Positions 35,052 through 47,632 of a stretch of DNA of 64,000 nt are shown piece after piece. Both the position numbers and the translations under genes were made by a program. The notes below the pieces were generated by a model, which worked only from the letters and a program-made list of their open reading frames with translations, made no database searches and was not told the origin of the DNA. This DNA is from Astragalus membranaceus. Its lineage: Eukaryota > Streptophyta > Magnoliopsida > Fabales > Fabaceae. Position 1 is the stretch's first letter, and each line of letters begins with the position of its first letter. The DNA lies in NCBI GenBank assembly GCA_039519185.1, contig CM076846.1, positions 130,964,851 through 131,028,850 of the forward strand. The letters are read 5' to 3'.

Positions 35052-38000
35052 AGAATATTTCGTCCTCGAAATTTACCTGATCAAACAACTCTGGGTAGGA
35101 TTCTCGCATCTTGCTCTCTAGCTCCCAAGTCATACTCTCGCCGGCAGCTCCTAGCCAGACCACTTTCACTAATGCAATCTCTTTGCCTCTAAGCGCCTTC
35201 ACTTCACGATCCTCAATCCGTACGGGCATCGTCTCCACAGTGAGATTATCCCGCACCTCTACATCGTCCATATGGATCACATGAGATGGATCCGAAACAT
35301 ACTTCCGAAGTTGTGACACGTGAAACACGTCATGCAAGTTCGAAAGATTTGGCGGTAAAGCCACTCTATAAGCCACATTTCCGATTCTTTCAGAAATCTG
35401 ATAAGGACCAACAAATCGAGGAGTGAGCTTCTTCGATTTCAACGCTCGACCAACACCGGTAACAGGAGAAACCCTCAAGAACACATGCTCACCCTCCTGG
35501 AACTGTAAATCCTTCCTCCGCTTGTCATGATAACTCTTCTGACGACTCTGCGAAGCCTTCATCTTCTCACGGATCATCTTGATCTTCTCTGTAGTCTCCC
35601 GGACAATCTCCGGTCCCAAAACCACACTCTCCCCCGAATCATACCAACACAACGGCGTCCTACACTTTCGACCATACAATGCTTCAAACGGTGCCATCCC
35701 AATGCTGGAATGGTGACTGTTGTTATAAGTAAACTCAATCAACGCAAGGTAGGAAATCCATGAACCCCGCTGTTCCAATACGCAAGCCCTCAACAAATCC
35801 TCTAACGACTGAATTGTCCTCTCTGACTGACCGTCTGTCTGGGGATGATACGCCGAACTCATTTTTAACTTAGAACCCAATTCTTTCTGCAAACTCTTCC
35901 AAAACTCGGAAGTGAACCTCGGATCCCTATCTGACACAATACTCTTCGGAACACCGTGCAGCCTCACAATTTCTTTGACATATACCTCTGCCAACCTCGA
36001 CACCGGATAAGTGATATTAATAGGAATAAAATGAGCAGACTTCGTTAACCTATCAATGATCACCCAAATAGCGTCGTGACCCTTAACTGTATTCGGTAAC
36101 CCCGTCACAAAATCCATCGCTATGCTATCCCATTTCCACTCTGGGACTTCCAACGGTTGCATTAACCCTGCTGGCTTCTGGTGCTCGACCTTCGACTTTT
36201 GACAGGTCAAATAGGCATACACAAACTGTGCCACATCTCTCTTCATACCATACCACCAAAACATCTTTTTCAGATCTTGATACATTTTCGTCGCTCCAGG
36301 ATGGATACTCAACTTGCTACGATGACCTTCCTCTAAAATTGCCTTTCTCATCTCTTCATCGTCTGGAACACAGATCCTACCCCGGAACCTCAACACGCCA
36401 CTGGAATCTAATTTGAAATCTTCATCTTCAGACTGACCGACCCCATTAATTAAATCCACCAGCTTGACATCTGCCTTCTGAGCTTCTCTGATACTGCCCA
36501 GGAAATCATTATCGATCTTTAACATTCCCAGCTTGACACTGCGAGGTGTCAATTTACAAACCAAACTCAAATCTCTGAATTCTTCGATCAACTCTAATTC
36601 TTTCACCATCATTGCCGACATATGCAAAGACTTTCTGCTTAAAGCATCAGCCACGACATTAGCCTTGCCGGGGTGATAATTCAAACCAAAGTCATAATCC
36701 TTCAAGAGTTCCAACCACCGACGCTGTCTCATATTCAACTCTTTTTGATCGAACAGATACTTTAGACTCTTATGATCACTGAACACTTCGAACCTCGAAC
36801 CATAAAGGTAGTGCCTCCAAATCTTGAGCACAAAAACCACAGCAGCCAACTCCAAATCATGCGTAGGGTAATTTTTCTCATGAATCCGCAACTGCCTCGA
36901 CGCATACGCAACGACTTTCCCATCCTGCATCAACACACCACCGAGACCCATCTTCGAAGCGTCACAATACACAACGAACGGTTCCTCTGGATTAGGCAAC
37001 GTCAAAACAGGCGACGTCGTCAATCTCTTTTTCAGTTCCATAAAACTTTCCTCACGCCGAGCATCCCAAACAAAAACTTTACCCTTGCAAGTCAACTGAG
37101 TCAATGGAAGGGCCAACTTGGAAAAGCCCTCGATGAACCTCCTGTAGTACCCAGCCAAACCCAAAAAGCTTCTAATCTCTGTTACGGACTTTGGAGACTC
37201 CCACTCCAACACTGCTTCTACTTTTGCCGGATCAACCGCAATACCATTACCAGAAATCACGTGCCCAAGGAAACTCACCTCTTTCAGCCAGAACTCACAC
37301 TTCGATAACTTAGCGTACAACTTTTTCTCTTTTAAAACTTCCAACACTGACTTCAGGTGCTCAGCATGCTCTTCATCTGACTTAGAATAAACTAGAATAT
37401 CATCTATGAAGATTACCACAAACCGATCTAGGTAATTATGGAAAATACGGTTCATATATTCCATAAATACACCAGGAGCATTGGTCACACCGAACGGCAT
37501 CACTGAATACTCATAATGCCCATACCTTGTCCTGAACGCTGTCTTCTGAACATCTTCATCCTTCACTTTAATCTGATGATATCCGGACCTCAAATCAATT
37601 TTGCTGAAAACACGGGCACCCACTAACTGGTCCATCAGATCGTCGATCCTCGGAAGCGGATACTTATTCTTGATAGTTACCTTATTCAACTGACGATAGT
37701 CCACACATAACCTCATGCTCCCATCTTTCTTTTTCACTAACAATACCGGAGCTCCCCACGGCGATACACTTGGCCTCACAAACTTTTTCTCAAGCAATTC
37801 TTCAAGTTGCGTCTTCAACTCCGACAATTCCGACGCCGACATTCTGTACGGTGCCATAGACACAGGCCTCATACCGGGTACAAGATCAATCGAAAACTCA
37901 ACTTCTCTTTCCGGTGGCACACCCGGAATCTCATCAGGAAAGACTTCAGGAAACTCGCGTACCACTTTCAGTTCCTCAATAACGGACTGACTCTCAGCAG

Positions 38001-39420
38001 ACAACGAAGCCATCAACGCAAACAACTGAACTCCTTCTTTCTTCAATTTCTTCAACTGACCAGCAGACACCAAAACCGAACTTTCTTCACCAAAACTAAC
38101 CGACTTGCTACGACAGTTGATATGAACGTGATTATTCTCTAACCAGTCCATGCCTAAGATTACATCCAGACCTCTCAATGGCAAACAAACAAAATTCACA
38201 ATAAAGTCCCTGCCGAAGATCGACACGGGACACAGAGAACACACCTGGGACGTAATCACCGACCCCTTCGCAGGAGTATCGACAACCATATCCCCACACA
38301 TAGCAGATAACACAAGACCCAATCGTTTACAGCAATCAACAGATATAAAACAATGGGTAGCACCAGTATCAATAAGAGATTTCAGAGAAGTACCATTAAT
38401 AAAACACGTACCTCTAATCAGACCATCATCATCATCAGGCTCCTCTCCTGCCAATGCAAATACCTTCCCAGTAGACCTTTCCTTTTTCGGCTTTGTACAC
38501 TTTGTACTGATATGCCCAGACTCACCACAGTTGAAACACACCACATCCTTGACCTTACACTCGGCTGCCATATGACCCTTTTTACCACAACGGTAGCAAT
38601 TCCTGTCATCCGACCTGCATGTAGTACTCTTGTGGCCAGGCTTGCCACACTTATAACAAACAATGCTAGCAGGGGCATCTCCCCCACTAGGACCCTTACC
38701 TCCAGCAGCCTTCTGATAACCCTTACCCGTAGGAACCTCATACGGCTTGCTTCGACTTTGAAACTTGCCCTTTTTCTCAGAAGTAGCTTTGTAGCGAGCA
38801 GTACTGTCCTCCTCGAAGATCCTGCAACTGTCAACCAGATCTGCGAACACACGAATCTTCTGATAGCCAATGGCCTGTTTAATATCAGGCCTTAACCCGT
38901 TCTCAAATTTTATGCATTTTGAAAATTCAGCTGTAGCCTCACTGTAGTGTGGATAAAATTTTGCTAGCTCCACTAATTTTGCCGCATAGGCAGTCACAGA
39001 CATACCACCCTGCTTCAGCTCTAAAAACTCTATCTCTTTCTTCCCTCGGACGTCTTCGGGAAAATATTTTCTCAGAAATTCCCTGCTGAAAACCTCCCAA
39101 GTAATCTCTTCCTGCACAGCCTCTAACCTCTGCCTAGTAGCCAACCACCAGTCGTCGGCCTCCTCGGATAACATGTGGGTACCAAAGCGGACCTTCTGCT
39201 CAACAGTACAGTCCATCACCCTGAAAATCCTCTCGATCTCCTTCAGCCAAGCCATAGCACCATCTGGATCATATTTGCCCTTAAAGGTGGGCGGATTCTC
39301 CCTCTGAAAGGTTGTCAGACTCCTAAAACCAGCATTATCTCCAACATTTTGCTGACCCTGCACAGCCTGAGCCATAGCTTGCAATGCAGCAGCAAGAGCA
39401 GCGTCGTTCCTTCCAGCCAT
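35050..39420 (-). CDS. Intact Gag-Pol polyprotein of element B, 1456 aa
   Basis: A single open frame from Met (MAGRNDAALAAAL) to a stop beside the polypurine tract. Domains by approximate residue: Gag capsid 1-235 (WWLATRQR, FLRKYFPEDVRG); three CCHC zinc knuckles 255-315 (CYKCGKPGHKSTTC, CYRCGKKGHMAAEC, CFNCGESGHISTKC); aspartic protease near 350 (DTGATHCF); RT 530-760 with active site FIDD near 672; RNase H from about 815 (CDASKMGLGG, HDLELAA, SDHKSL, ADALSRK); integrase 1035-1290 with D, D and E spaced by exactly 35 residues between the last two (SDRDPRF to DGQSERT); GPY-type motif VGPYQI near 1370; and a chromodomain-like end (VKVVWLGAAGESMTWELES). The integrase zinc finger HHCC has Tyr where the first Cys is expected (YAYLTCQ, near 36210). 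That could impair it although all else looks intact. A G-rich hairpin lies in the codons before the first knuckle. Confidence 0.95.
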   Translation of the reverse strand: MAGRNDAALAAALQAMAQAVQGQQNVGDNAGFRSLTTFQRENPPTFKGKYDPDGAMAWLKEIERIFRVMDCTVEQKVRFGTHMLSEEADDWWLATRQRLEAVQEEITWEVFSREFLRKYFPEDVRGKKEIEFLELKQGGMSVTAYAAKLVELAKFYPHYSEATAEFSKCIKFENGLRPDIKQAIGYQKIRVFADLVDSCRIFEEDSTARYKATSEKKGKFQSRSKPYEVPTGKGYQKAAGGKGPSGGDAPASIVCYKCGKPGHKSTTCRSDDRNCYRCGKKGHMAAECKVKDVVCFNCGESGHISTKCTKPKKERSTGKVFALAGEEPDDDDGLIRGTCFINGTSLKSLIDTGATHCFISVDCCKRLGLVLSAMCGDMVVDTPAKGSVITSQVCSLCPVSIFGRDFIVNFVCLPLRGLDVILGMDWLENNHVHINCRSKSVSFGEESSVLVSAGQLKKLKKEGVQLFALMASLSAESQSVIEELKVVREFPEVFPDEIPGVPPEREVEFSIDLVPGMRPVSMAPYRMSASELSELKTQLEELLEKKFVRPSVSPWGAPVLLVKKKDGSMRLCVDYRQLNKVTIKNKYPLPRIDDLMDQLVGARVFSKIDLRSGYHQIKVKDEDVQKTAFRTRYGHYEYSVMPFGVTNAPGVFMEYMNRIFHNYLDRFVVIFIDDILVYSKSDEEHAEHLKSVLEVLKEKKLYAKLSKCEFWLKEVSFLGHVISGNGIAVDPAKVEAVLEWESPKSVTEIRSFLGLAGYYRRFIEGFSKLALPLTQLTCKGKVFVWDARREESFMELKKRLTTSPVLTLPNPEEPFVVYCDASKMGLGGVLMQDGKVVAYASRQLRIHEKNYPTHDLELAAVVFVLKIWRHYLYGSRFEVFSDHKSLKYLFDQKELNMRQRRWLELLKDYDFGLNYHPGKANVVADALSRKSLHMSAMMVKELELIEEFRDLSLVCKLTPRSVKLGMLKIDNDFLGSIREAQKADVKLVDLINGVGQSEDEDFKLDSSGVLRFRGRICVPDDEEMRKAILEEGHRSKLSIHPGATKMYQDLKKMFWWYGMKRDVAQFVYAYLTCQKSKVEHQKPAGLMQPLEVPEWKWDSIAMDFVTGLPNTVKGHDAIWVIIDRLTKSAHFIPINITYPVSRLAEVYVKEIVRLHGVPKSIVSDRDPRFTSEFWKSLQKELGSKLKMSSAYHPQTDGQSERTIQSLEDLLRACVLEQRGSWISYLALIEFTYNNSHHSSIGMAPFEALYGRKCRTPLCWYDSGESVVLGPEIVRETTEKIKMIREKMKASQSRQKSYHDKRRKDLQFQEGEHVFLRVSPVTGVGRALKSKKLTPRFVGPYQISERIGNVAYRVALPPNLSNLHDVFHVSQLRKYVSDPSHVIHMDDVEVRDNLTVETMPVRIEDREVKALRGKEIALVKVVWLGAAGESMTWELESKMRESYPELFDQVNFEDEIF
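38666..38690 (-). other. G-rich hairpin inside the B gag
   Basis: CTAG, GGGG, short loop, CCCC, CTAG; in protein it encodes part of SGGDAPAS. The same text survives in non-coding F, G and D beside their primer sites, suggesting a role at RNA level. Confidence 0.5.
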
Positions 39421-39531
39421 TACGAACTATCACTGCAGCACAAACTAAAGATTTAGAACTAATCTATTGTCATAAGACACTATGACAGGACAACATTGGC
39501 CGGACAGACCGAACTGCTCTGATACCACTAA
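39421..39531 (-). other. Leader of B with primer-binding site at 39516-39527
   Basis: TGGTATCAGAGC on the minus strand, 4 bases from the 5' LTR at 39532. The leader between it and the gag start is only about 95 bp. The nearby GGCCGGACAGACC word recurs beside the primer sites of F, G and D. Confidence 0.85.
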
Positions 39532-40047
39532 TGTAACACCCCTTTCTACCCGTTACTTTGTTTATAAAAATCAGAGTTTAAAAATCTCATTCATAGGGAA
39601 TGTTACACATACTTCAATAAAACGTCGCTTAGCAGTTTTGAAAAACAGTTCAACTCATTACTCATGTATTCGCGTAGCATGTAACACCCCTTTTCTACCC
39701 GGTAATTTATTTAATAAAAATATCAGAGTTTTCAAAATTTGTTTACACCACAAGGGATGTCATACTTACTTCGCTAAACGTCACACTTCAAATAACTCGC
39801 TTTTCGAAAACAGTCTTATAATAACTTCAAAACGTCATTATCAGTTAAAATACAACCTCACATTGAGAATTTTCAACAGTTTAATCAAAAAGGCGTTACA
39901 ACTGTGCCAGGCTTGCAATACTAAAATCCAATAACCACAATATTCATAAATAACTTAAACAGCACGTATTCCCCTCCCTAGTGTTACATATCAGAGCATG
40001 ACGACCCGACTCACGGAGTGAAGCTAAAGGCCTTCACTAAGAATCAC

Positions 40048-42234
40048 CTGCACGTTACCAACATGGGGGCAACATTCAAACAGGAAAGGGTGAGCATCAT
40101 TTCAATCCATATAATAGAAAATATGATAAGTACTAATCATAGGCTACACACTAGAACAGTCAGCAACCAAAACACTAAATATCCATATCACAGTCATCAT
40201 TCACATCACTTACATCGACTCATCTCATGTCATGTAGATTTATGAAATGCAACCCACTCGCGGGTATATGCATGAAGGTACCTTTTCACAAAACGTCGCT
40301 TAGCCACTCAGGCCTCATCATCACTTAGCCACTCAGGCCTCAAAACGTCACTGATTTTATGCATATGGGCATGAGACACTATGACATGCACCACTCACAA
40401 CATACAACCACACAATTACTCAGATCATAGTCAACAATGTGACCCGTTACTTACCAGTTTGCCAAATAAAGGCACAGCACCTGTCATTTCGAAATTCACA
40501 CACAATTAACGTCACTTAGCCTTTTAGGCCTTAACATCACTTAGCCACTCAGGCCCCAATGTCACTTACACCTAACCATCATTCAACTCAAACATTAGCC
40601 ACTGAGGGCAAAAACGTCATTTACACGTCACTATAAATAATACTAACCACAAAGGGCAGAACAGTCATTTACACATCACTATAATTAACAATAGCCACTA
40701 AGGGCGGAATAGTCATTTACACATCACTATAATCATTATTAGCCACCAAGGGCAAAACAGACTCTTACACGTCATTACAATTGTTATTAGCCACAGAGGG
40801 CAAAACCGTCATTTGACTAGCCACCAAGGGCATCCTCGTCATTTACACATCATTATCTACAACTTTGGCCACTAGGGACAAAACAGTGTTTTACACGTCA
40901 TAACTAATAATAAATAGCCACTAAGGGCGAAACAGTCATTTAACTAGCCCCGAGAGCATCATCGTCAAAATCATCATTTTTGACATTACCTCGCTAAAAC
41001 TGTTGTTTATACACCAAAAGGGATTTTTAAAGAGCTTCATATCATTTTTCAATGTCACTGGGATGATCACCGGGGACGGCCTCTTGGGCGCCCACAAACC
41101 ATCAGAAAATAACAATTTTTCATTTTAAAAATTTGACCCACAGATAGACAACGTAAAAAGCTTCACGACACTTTTCGAATCGTTCAAAACGGACGTCTGA
41201 GTCAAAAGTTATGATAAGAATAATTTTGGGGAAACTCAGGCAACATCCTGGGAACAGGCGCCTTAGGCGCCCAGGCAACCAGGCAACACGCGCACTGGCG
41301 CCCAGCGCCCAGGCGCGCAACACACGCACACACGCAACACACAGGGCGCTCAGCGCCCAGCGCCTGGCGCCCAGGCGCAACAACGCGCAACACAGCGCAA
41401 CACAACAGGACACGGGCGCCTAGCGCCCAGGCGCAACAACGCGCGTAGCACAACAAGTCACAGGCGCCCAGCGCCCAGCACACAGGAATTCTGGCAACAC
41501 ACAGCAACACACACAGGCCACAGGCGCCCAGCACAGGCACTTGGCGCCCAGAAAACAGCAACAACAAACCCAGAATTTTTCCAACAACTCTTCAACACTA
41601 AACACCAAAAATCACCATTTTTCCCACAATTTTCCAAAACACTAAAGACTGATTTTTAGCAATTTAACTCATCAAAATCTTAGAATCTTCAATACTCAAA
41701 ACAACACTTAATTTAATCAATCAACAAAACTCTTTTTGGGGCACTAAAATCATCATCACTTTGGCGCCCTAGGCGCCCTTGCACACCCACACTCAATTTG
41801 CGAAACATCAAGCTCCTTAACATATCAATTTACAATTTCATGAGCTCACAAATCTTAACATCATCAAAACACATACCCAATTCGTATTATCTCAAGGTTC
41901 AAATACTAAATCAATTCGCGTATGACATACATGTATATATACAATAACTCAACAAATCAATTCGCATATATATATATATATAAAAATCCACCATTCAATT
42001 CGCATACATATATATATAAAAATCAACCATTCAATTCGCATACACACATGTGAAATCAACATCAATAATGGATCAAGAACACATCAAGAACTCATGGTAT
42101 TCATCAATTCGCATATACTTATAAAAATATCATCATCAACAATATATCAAGAACACAATCAAGAAATCTAGTCTAACCCTAGATCTAGGACCCATCATAT
42201 AATTTATTAGATAGAATGATAGAGCTCCCCTAAC
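40048..42234 (-). other. Possible intron in the left G LTR
   Basis: Donor CGAG/GTTAGGGG at 42234, acceptor GTAACGTGCAG/G at 40048. The matching pair in the right LTR is 47237 and 45181. Confidence 0.35.
41255..41555 (-). repeat. GGCGCC island in the left G LTR
   Basis: Dozens of GGCGCC and GCGCCCAGCGCC words separated by CAACAC runs. GGCGCC is a palindrome. Cysteine-rich open frames here are products of base composition. Confidence 0.85.
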
Positions 42235-43006
42235 CTCGAATTGGAGAGTAGGATCTCTAGGGATGATCATGAACGGAACTACGGCAACCGGATCACGCCT
42301 CCTCTTTCCTCCTTGAAGCTTGCGCTCTTCTCTTCTCCCTCTCCCTCTCTATGGCGCGACCTTCTCCTTCTCCTTTTTCTCCTCCCAATTTCGCAATTGC
42401 TCACAAAAACCCCTAACCTCACTTTGGCTTGCCCCCCTTCGCATATGATCTAATTCATGGGCTTGGGCTTCTCACTTAAGCCCAAGTCCATCTAATTTGG
42501 CACCTCCATCTTCTAATACCCCCTACACATTTCAATACAATTTCTAATAATAAAATCATATCCACTTAATTAATTTAAATCCCTAAATACTTAATTAAAT
42601 ATTTTAATTAAATATTTTAGGGTGTTACAACTCTCCCCCACTTAGAATATTTCGTCCTCGAAATTCACCTGTCATCGCCAACACTCTCCCACTAAGGCCA
42701 CTTAGACAACTAGTGCTATCATTCATGCTGATTACTATTGCTCTGATTACCGGCGGTAAGTGCTTGGGCGGCCGTCCCTCCTACTTGTTCAGCCAGGTAA
42801 CTTCAAGCAGTAATAATCAGACTCATTCTCTACTCCGCTGCGCTACTCTGACAAACTAGCTCGCATCCTTCCCCACTCATCTACTCATAAGGATAACAAA
42901 CTACTTCAATCATCACAGCATCACAACGAAATTCACAGGGTGCGTAACAGTCATACAACAAGTCTCATAATCTTAGTAACACGACAACAGTCATCCACAA
43001 ACAACT

Positions 43007-43155
43007 TTGCCACCCAGGCGACATCAACAATCACAACTGCCACTCGGGCGCCATCAACAACTACAATTGCCACTCAGGCGACATCAGCAATCACAACCGC
43101 CACTCAGGCGACATCAACAATTACAATTGCCACTCAGGCGACATCAACAACTAAA
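43007..43155 (-). repeat. 30-bp tandem array in G
   Basis: About five units of ATTGCCACTCAGGCGACATC plus a CAACAACTAC-type spacer. Element E has about seven (62105-62285). Open frames exist because 30 is a multiple of 3. Confidence 0.85.
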
Positions 43156-44648
43156 AACCAACAACAGAGCAACATCATCAACAACACAATATTAACAACT
43201 CTGTCACACAATCGGGCACTAAGGCACCGGCAACGGTTAACAATCGAATTAGGCACAACTCATAAAAATAGGGACGGCGCATAAGTTAGGAACAGTAGCA
43301 GCACTTTTCAGAAAACAGTAACATTTATTTTCCTGAAAACAGCCAATATAGTTTTTCGGAAAACAGTAGCAATATTTTTCAGACAACAGCCTCAATAATT
43401 TCCAGAAAAACCGCAACAAAAGCAAACAACGACAACAATAGCGTCAGCAACACCACGAGAAGTTTACCAGATACGTAGATATAGCAACAACCAGGCACAC
43501 GGCACGGAAACAATGGCGTAGTGTCACATGGCAACAACCACAACAGTTTTTCAGGAAGTAACGACAATAATTTTCACAAAAACAGTAACAATAGTTTTCA
43601 GAAAACTGCAACAATAATTTTTTTCAATAACACAACATTTACATATAACATAAAAGCATATCACAAGGTGTTCAAGATCGAGGGATTAAGGAATATGGCA
43701 CTAAGAAAATTTTATGACTAAGAATCAGTGAACACCCAATGCACAAAAATTCACACAGCACAACAGTCGTAAGTAACAACCAAGAGATTTTCAAAAATCA
43801 CTTTACTTTTAGATTTTCAAAACCACATGATAGAAATCCATAAGTAACAACCAAGAGGTTTGTCATAAAGCTCCGGCACGCAAGATTACAACTAGAGGAA
43901 ACTAGGCAAGTCAAATTAGTAACTCTATGATGTGGTAGTTCTCAGCTAAAATATTTACATCCGGTCGCAATTTTCCAAAAAGGAGTTGAGGACAAAATTA
44001 GTACACTTGAATGAAAACATTTTCGCTTGTAGTGATTAAAACCCCACGGTAGCTATTAGTGCAGTAACAACTTAAAATAGTCCATAAAAAATAATTTTAC
44101 AACGCATTTGGTTTCCAAACATCAAATCACATTGCACAAGACTTCTCGCAGAGGCTTACTGTCGACCACTTAAGACAGTCCGGACAAAGCAACATAGGAG
44201 GGTAACATGCAACAAGGTAAGCTATCAGTAGCATACAGGCACGACAGACACACATGACAAGATCAGGCAAACAACATAGGCTGTAATTTACCATTTTAAA
44301 ATGCAATCATGTTTTGTTCACACTCAAGGGACAATCAAACTCAGGATGGTACGCATGTAATATTATACTTTACAGATGCATGAGCATGCGAATACATGTC
44401 AAGTCAACATCTAGCAACAAACATCAATTACAAGAGCATCTGAGTGCATGTCAATCTAACATTTTACAACAAGCGGCAATTAATTTGAATATGATACAGG
44501 GTACACCGAGCTCAATACCAACCAAAACACATGTGCGCATTTAAACAACAGAGCATACCATTTAGAAACACGCAGCACGGAGGTCAACAATAAGGACCAC
44601 AACAGCAAAACACAGTTCTCACACTGAATACACAACAGGGCACACAGC

Positions 44649-44675
44649 ACTAGTAGGGAAATCTCCCCCACTAGT
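44649..44675 (-). other. G-rich hairpin beside the primer site of G
   Basis: ACTAGT, GGG, loop, CCC, ACTAGT, the counterpart of 30143-30169. The inner stem has lost one pair, but the outer ACTAGT stem is intact. Confidence 0.5.
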
Positions 44676-44796
44676 TCACTTACCAATAGAACTTTCCGGT
44701 GTACCTGCAACACAACAACGGTCAGCACTGAACAGACAACAGTTGGTCACTATCTGACACAACGACTCGACGACTCGGCCGGACAGACCAACCATT

Positions 44797-44808
44797 GCTC
44801 TGATACCA
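44797..44808 (-). other. Primer-binding site of G (initiator tRNA-Met)
   Basis: Minus strand TGGTATCAGAGC, 4 bases from the LTR at 44813. Confidence 0.9.
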
Positions 44809-44812
44809 CTAA

Positions 44813-47632
44813 TGTAACACCCCTTTTCTACCCGGTAATTTATTTAATAAAAATATCAGAGTTTTCAAAATTTGTTTACACCACAAGGGATGTCACACTT
44901 ACTTCGCTAAACGTCACACTTCAAATAACTCGCTTTTCGAAAACAGTCTTATAATAACTTCAAAACGTCATTATCAGTTAAAATACAACCTCACATTGAG
45001 AATTTTCAACAGTTTAATCAAAAAGGCGTTACAACTGTGCCAGGCTTGCAATACTAAAATCCAATAACCACAATATTCATAAATAACTTAAACAGCACGT
45101 ATTCCCCTCCCTAGTGTTACATATCAGAGCATGACGACCCGACTCACGGAGTGAAGCTAAAGGCCTTCACTAAGAATCACCTGCACGTTACCAACATGGG
45201 GGCAACATTCAAACAGGAAAGGGTGAGCATCATTTCAATCCATATAATAGAAAATATGATAAGTACTAATCATAGGCTACACACTAGAACAGTCAGCAAC
45301 CAAAACACTAAATATCCATATCACAGTCATCATTCACATCACTTACATCGACTCATCTCATGTCATGTAGATTTATGAAATGCAACCCACTCGCGGGTAT
45401 ATGCATGAAGGTACCTTTTCACAAAACGTCGCTTAGCCACTCAGGCCTCATCATCACTTAGCCACTCAGGCCTCAAAACGTCACTGATTTTATGCATATG
45501 GGCATGAGACACTATGACATGCACCACTCACAACATACAACCACACAATTACTCAGATCATAGTCAACAATGTGACCCGTTACTTACCAGTTTGCCAAAT
45601 AAAGGCACAGCACCTGTCATTTCGAAATTCACACACAATTAACGTCACTTAGCCTTTTAGGCCTTAACATCACTTAGCCACTCAGGCCCCAATGTCACTT
45701 ACACCTAACCATCATTCAACTCAAACATTAGCCACTGAGGGCAAAAACGTCATTTACACGTCACTATAAATAATACTAACCACAAAGGGCAGAATAGTCA
45801 TTTACACATCACTATAATTAACAATAGCCACTAAGGGCGGAACAGTCATTTACACATCACTATAATCATTATTAGCCACCAAGGGCAAAACAGACTCTTA
45901 CACGTCATTACAATTGTTATTAGCCACAGAGGGCAAAACCGTCATTTGACTAGCCACCAAGGGCATCCTCGTCATTTACACATCATTATCTACAACTTTG
46001 GCCACTAGGGACAAAACAGTGTTTTACACATCATAACTAATAATAAATAGCCACTAAGGGCGAAACAGTCATTTAACTAGCCCCGAGAGCATCATCGTCA
46101 AAATCATCATTTTTGACATTACCTCGCTAAAACTGTTGTTTATACACCAAAAGGGATTTTTAAAGAGCTTCATATCATTTTTCAATGTCACTGGGATGAT
46201 CACCGGGGACGGCCTCTTGGGCGCCCACAAACCATCAGAAAATAACAATTTTTCATTTTAAAAATTTGACCCACAGATAGACAACGTAAAAAGCTTCACG
46301 ACACTTTTCGAATCGTTCAAAACGGACGTCTGAGTCAAAAGTTATGATAAGAATAATTTTGGGAAAAATCAGGCAACATCCTGGGAACAGGCGCCTTAGG
46401 CGCCCAGGCAACCAGGCAACACGCGCACTGGCGCCCAGCGCCCAGGCGCGCAACACACGCACACACGCAACACACAGGGCGCTCAGCGCCCAGCGCCTGG
46501 CGCCCAGGCGCAACAACGCGCAACACAGCGCAACACAACAGGACACGGGCGCCCAGAAAACAGCAACAACAAACCCAGAATTTTTCCAACAACTCTTCAA
46601 CACTAAACACCAAAAATCACCATTTTTCCCACAATTTTCCAAAACACTAAAGACTGATTTTTAGCAATTTAACTCATCAAAATCTTAGAATCTTCAATAC
46701 TCAAAACAACACTTAATTTAATCAATCAACAAAACTCTTTTTGGGGCACTAAAATCATCATCACTTTGGCGCCCTAGGCGCCCTTGCACACCCACACTCA
46801 ATTTGCGAAACATCAAGCTCCTTAACATATCAATTTACAATTTCATGAGCTCACAAATCTTAACATCATCAAAACACATACCCAATTCGTATTATCTCAA
46901 GGTTCAAATACTAAATCAATTCGCGTATGACATACATGTATATATACAATAACTCAACAAATCAATTCGCATATATATATATATAAAAATCCACCATTCA
47001 ATTCGCATACATATATATATAAAAATCAACCATTCAATTCGCATACACACATGTGAAATCAACATCAATAATGGATCAAGAACACATCAAGAACTCATGG
47101 TATTCATCAATTCGCATATACTTATAAAAATATCATCATCAACAATATATCAAGAACACAATCAAGAAATCTAGTCTAACCCTAGATCTAGGACCCATCA
47201 TATAATTTATTAGATAGAATGATAGAGCTCCCCTAACCTCGAATTGGAGAGTAGGATCTCTAGGGATGATCATGAACGGAACTACGGCAACCGGATCACG
47301 CCTCCTCTTTCCTCCTTGAAGCTTGCGCTCTTCTCTTCTCCCTCTCCCTCTCTATGGCGCGACCTTCTCCTTCTCCTTTTTCTCCTCCCAATTTCGCAAT
47401 TGCTCACAAAAACCCCTAACCTCACTTTGGCTTGCCCCCCTTCGCATATGATCTAATTCATGGGCTTGGGCTTCTCACTTAAGCCCAAGTCCATCTAATT
47501 TGGCACCTCCATCTTCTAATACCCCCTACACATTTTAATACAATTTCTAATAATAAAATTATATCCACTTAATTAATTTAAATCCCTAAATACTTAATTA
47601 AATATTTTAATTAAATATTTTAGGGTGTTACA
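44813..47632 (-). repeat. 5' LTR of G, 2820 bp
   Basis: Near-identical to 39680-42629 but shorter in the GGCGCC island (46390-46560). It resumes at GGGCGCCCAGAAAAC, a word that would let repeats misalign. Confidence 0.92.

Larger units (their letters stand above)
39680..42629 (-). repeat. 3' LTR of G
   Basis: TGTAACACCCCTTTT to TAGGGTGTTACA. It includes units around GCCACTAAGGGCAAAACAGTC (40600-40960), a long GGCGCC island (41255-41555), an ATTCGCATA(TA)n motif three times (41905-42050), and a TGGGCTTGGGCTT site at 42458. Confidence 0.92.
42630..44812 (-). other. Internal region of G, no gene
   Basis: Polypurine tract 42630-42643. The inverse of 42637-42670 reads QVNFEDEIF and stop, the same as the end of the B pol. 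The conserved block is at 42727-42802. A 30-bp array is at 43007-43155. Runs of CAACAACA and decayed AT-rich text follow, then the G-rich hairpin (44649-44675) and primer site (44797-44808). Confidence 0.75.
39680..47632 (-). mobile_element. Element G: non-coding (LARD-like) LTR retrotransposon, complete
   Basis: Perfect 5-bp duplication TAGCA (39675-39679, 47633-47637). LTRs 39680-42629 (2950 bp) and 44813-47632 (2820 bp); inside 42630-44812, only 2.2 kb with no gene. Apart from one deletion of about 130 bp in the right LTR the pair is almost identical, so insertion was recent. Its inner edges match B, including the last ten codons of pol. Confidence 0.95.

Noticed and set aside
38150..38895. 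Plus-strand open frames opposite the B gag-pol
   Set aside because: Shadows of a strongly coding minus strand with clear domains.
41120..41608. Cysteine- and alanine-rich open frames over GGCGCC islands (also near 33808, 46253, 48748, 54877, 60717)
   Set aside because: Composition artefacts of GCGCC/CAACAC repeats. Open in several frames and both strands.
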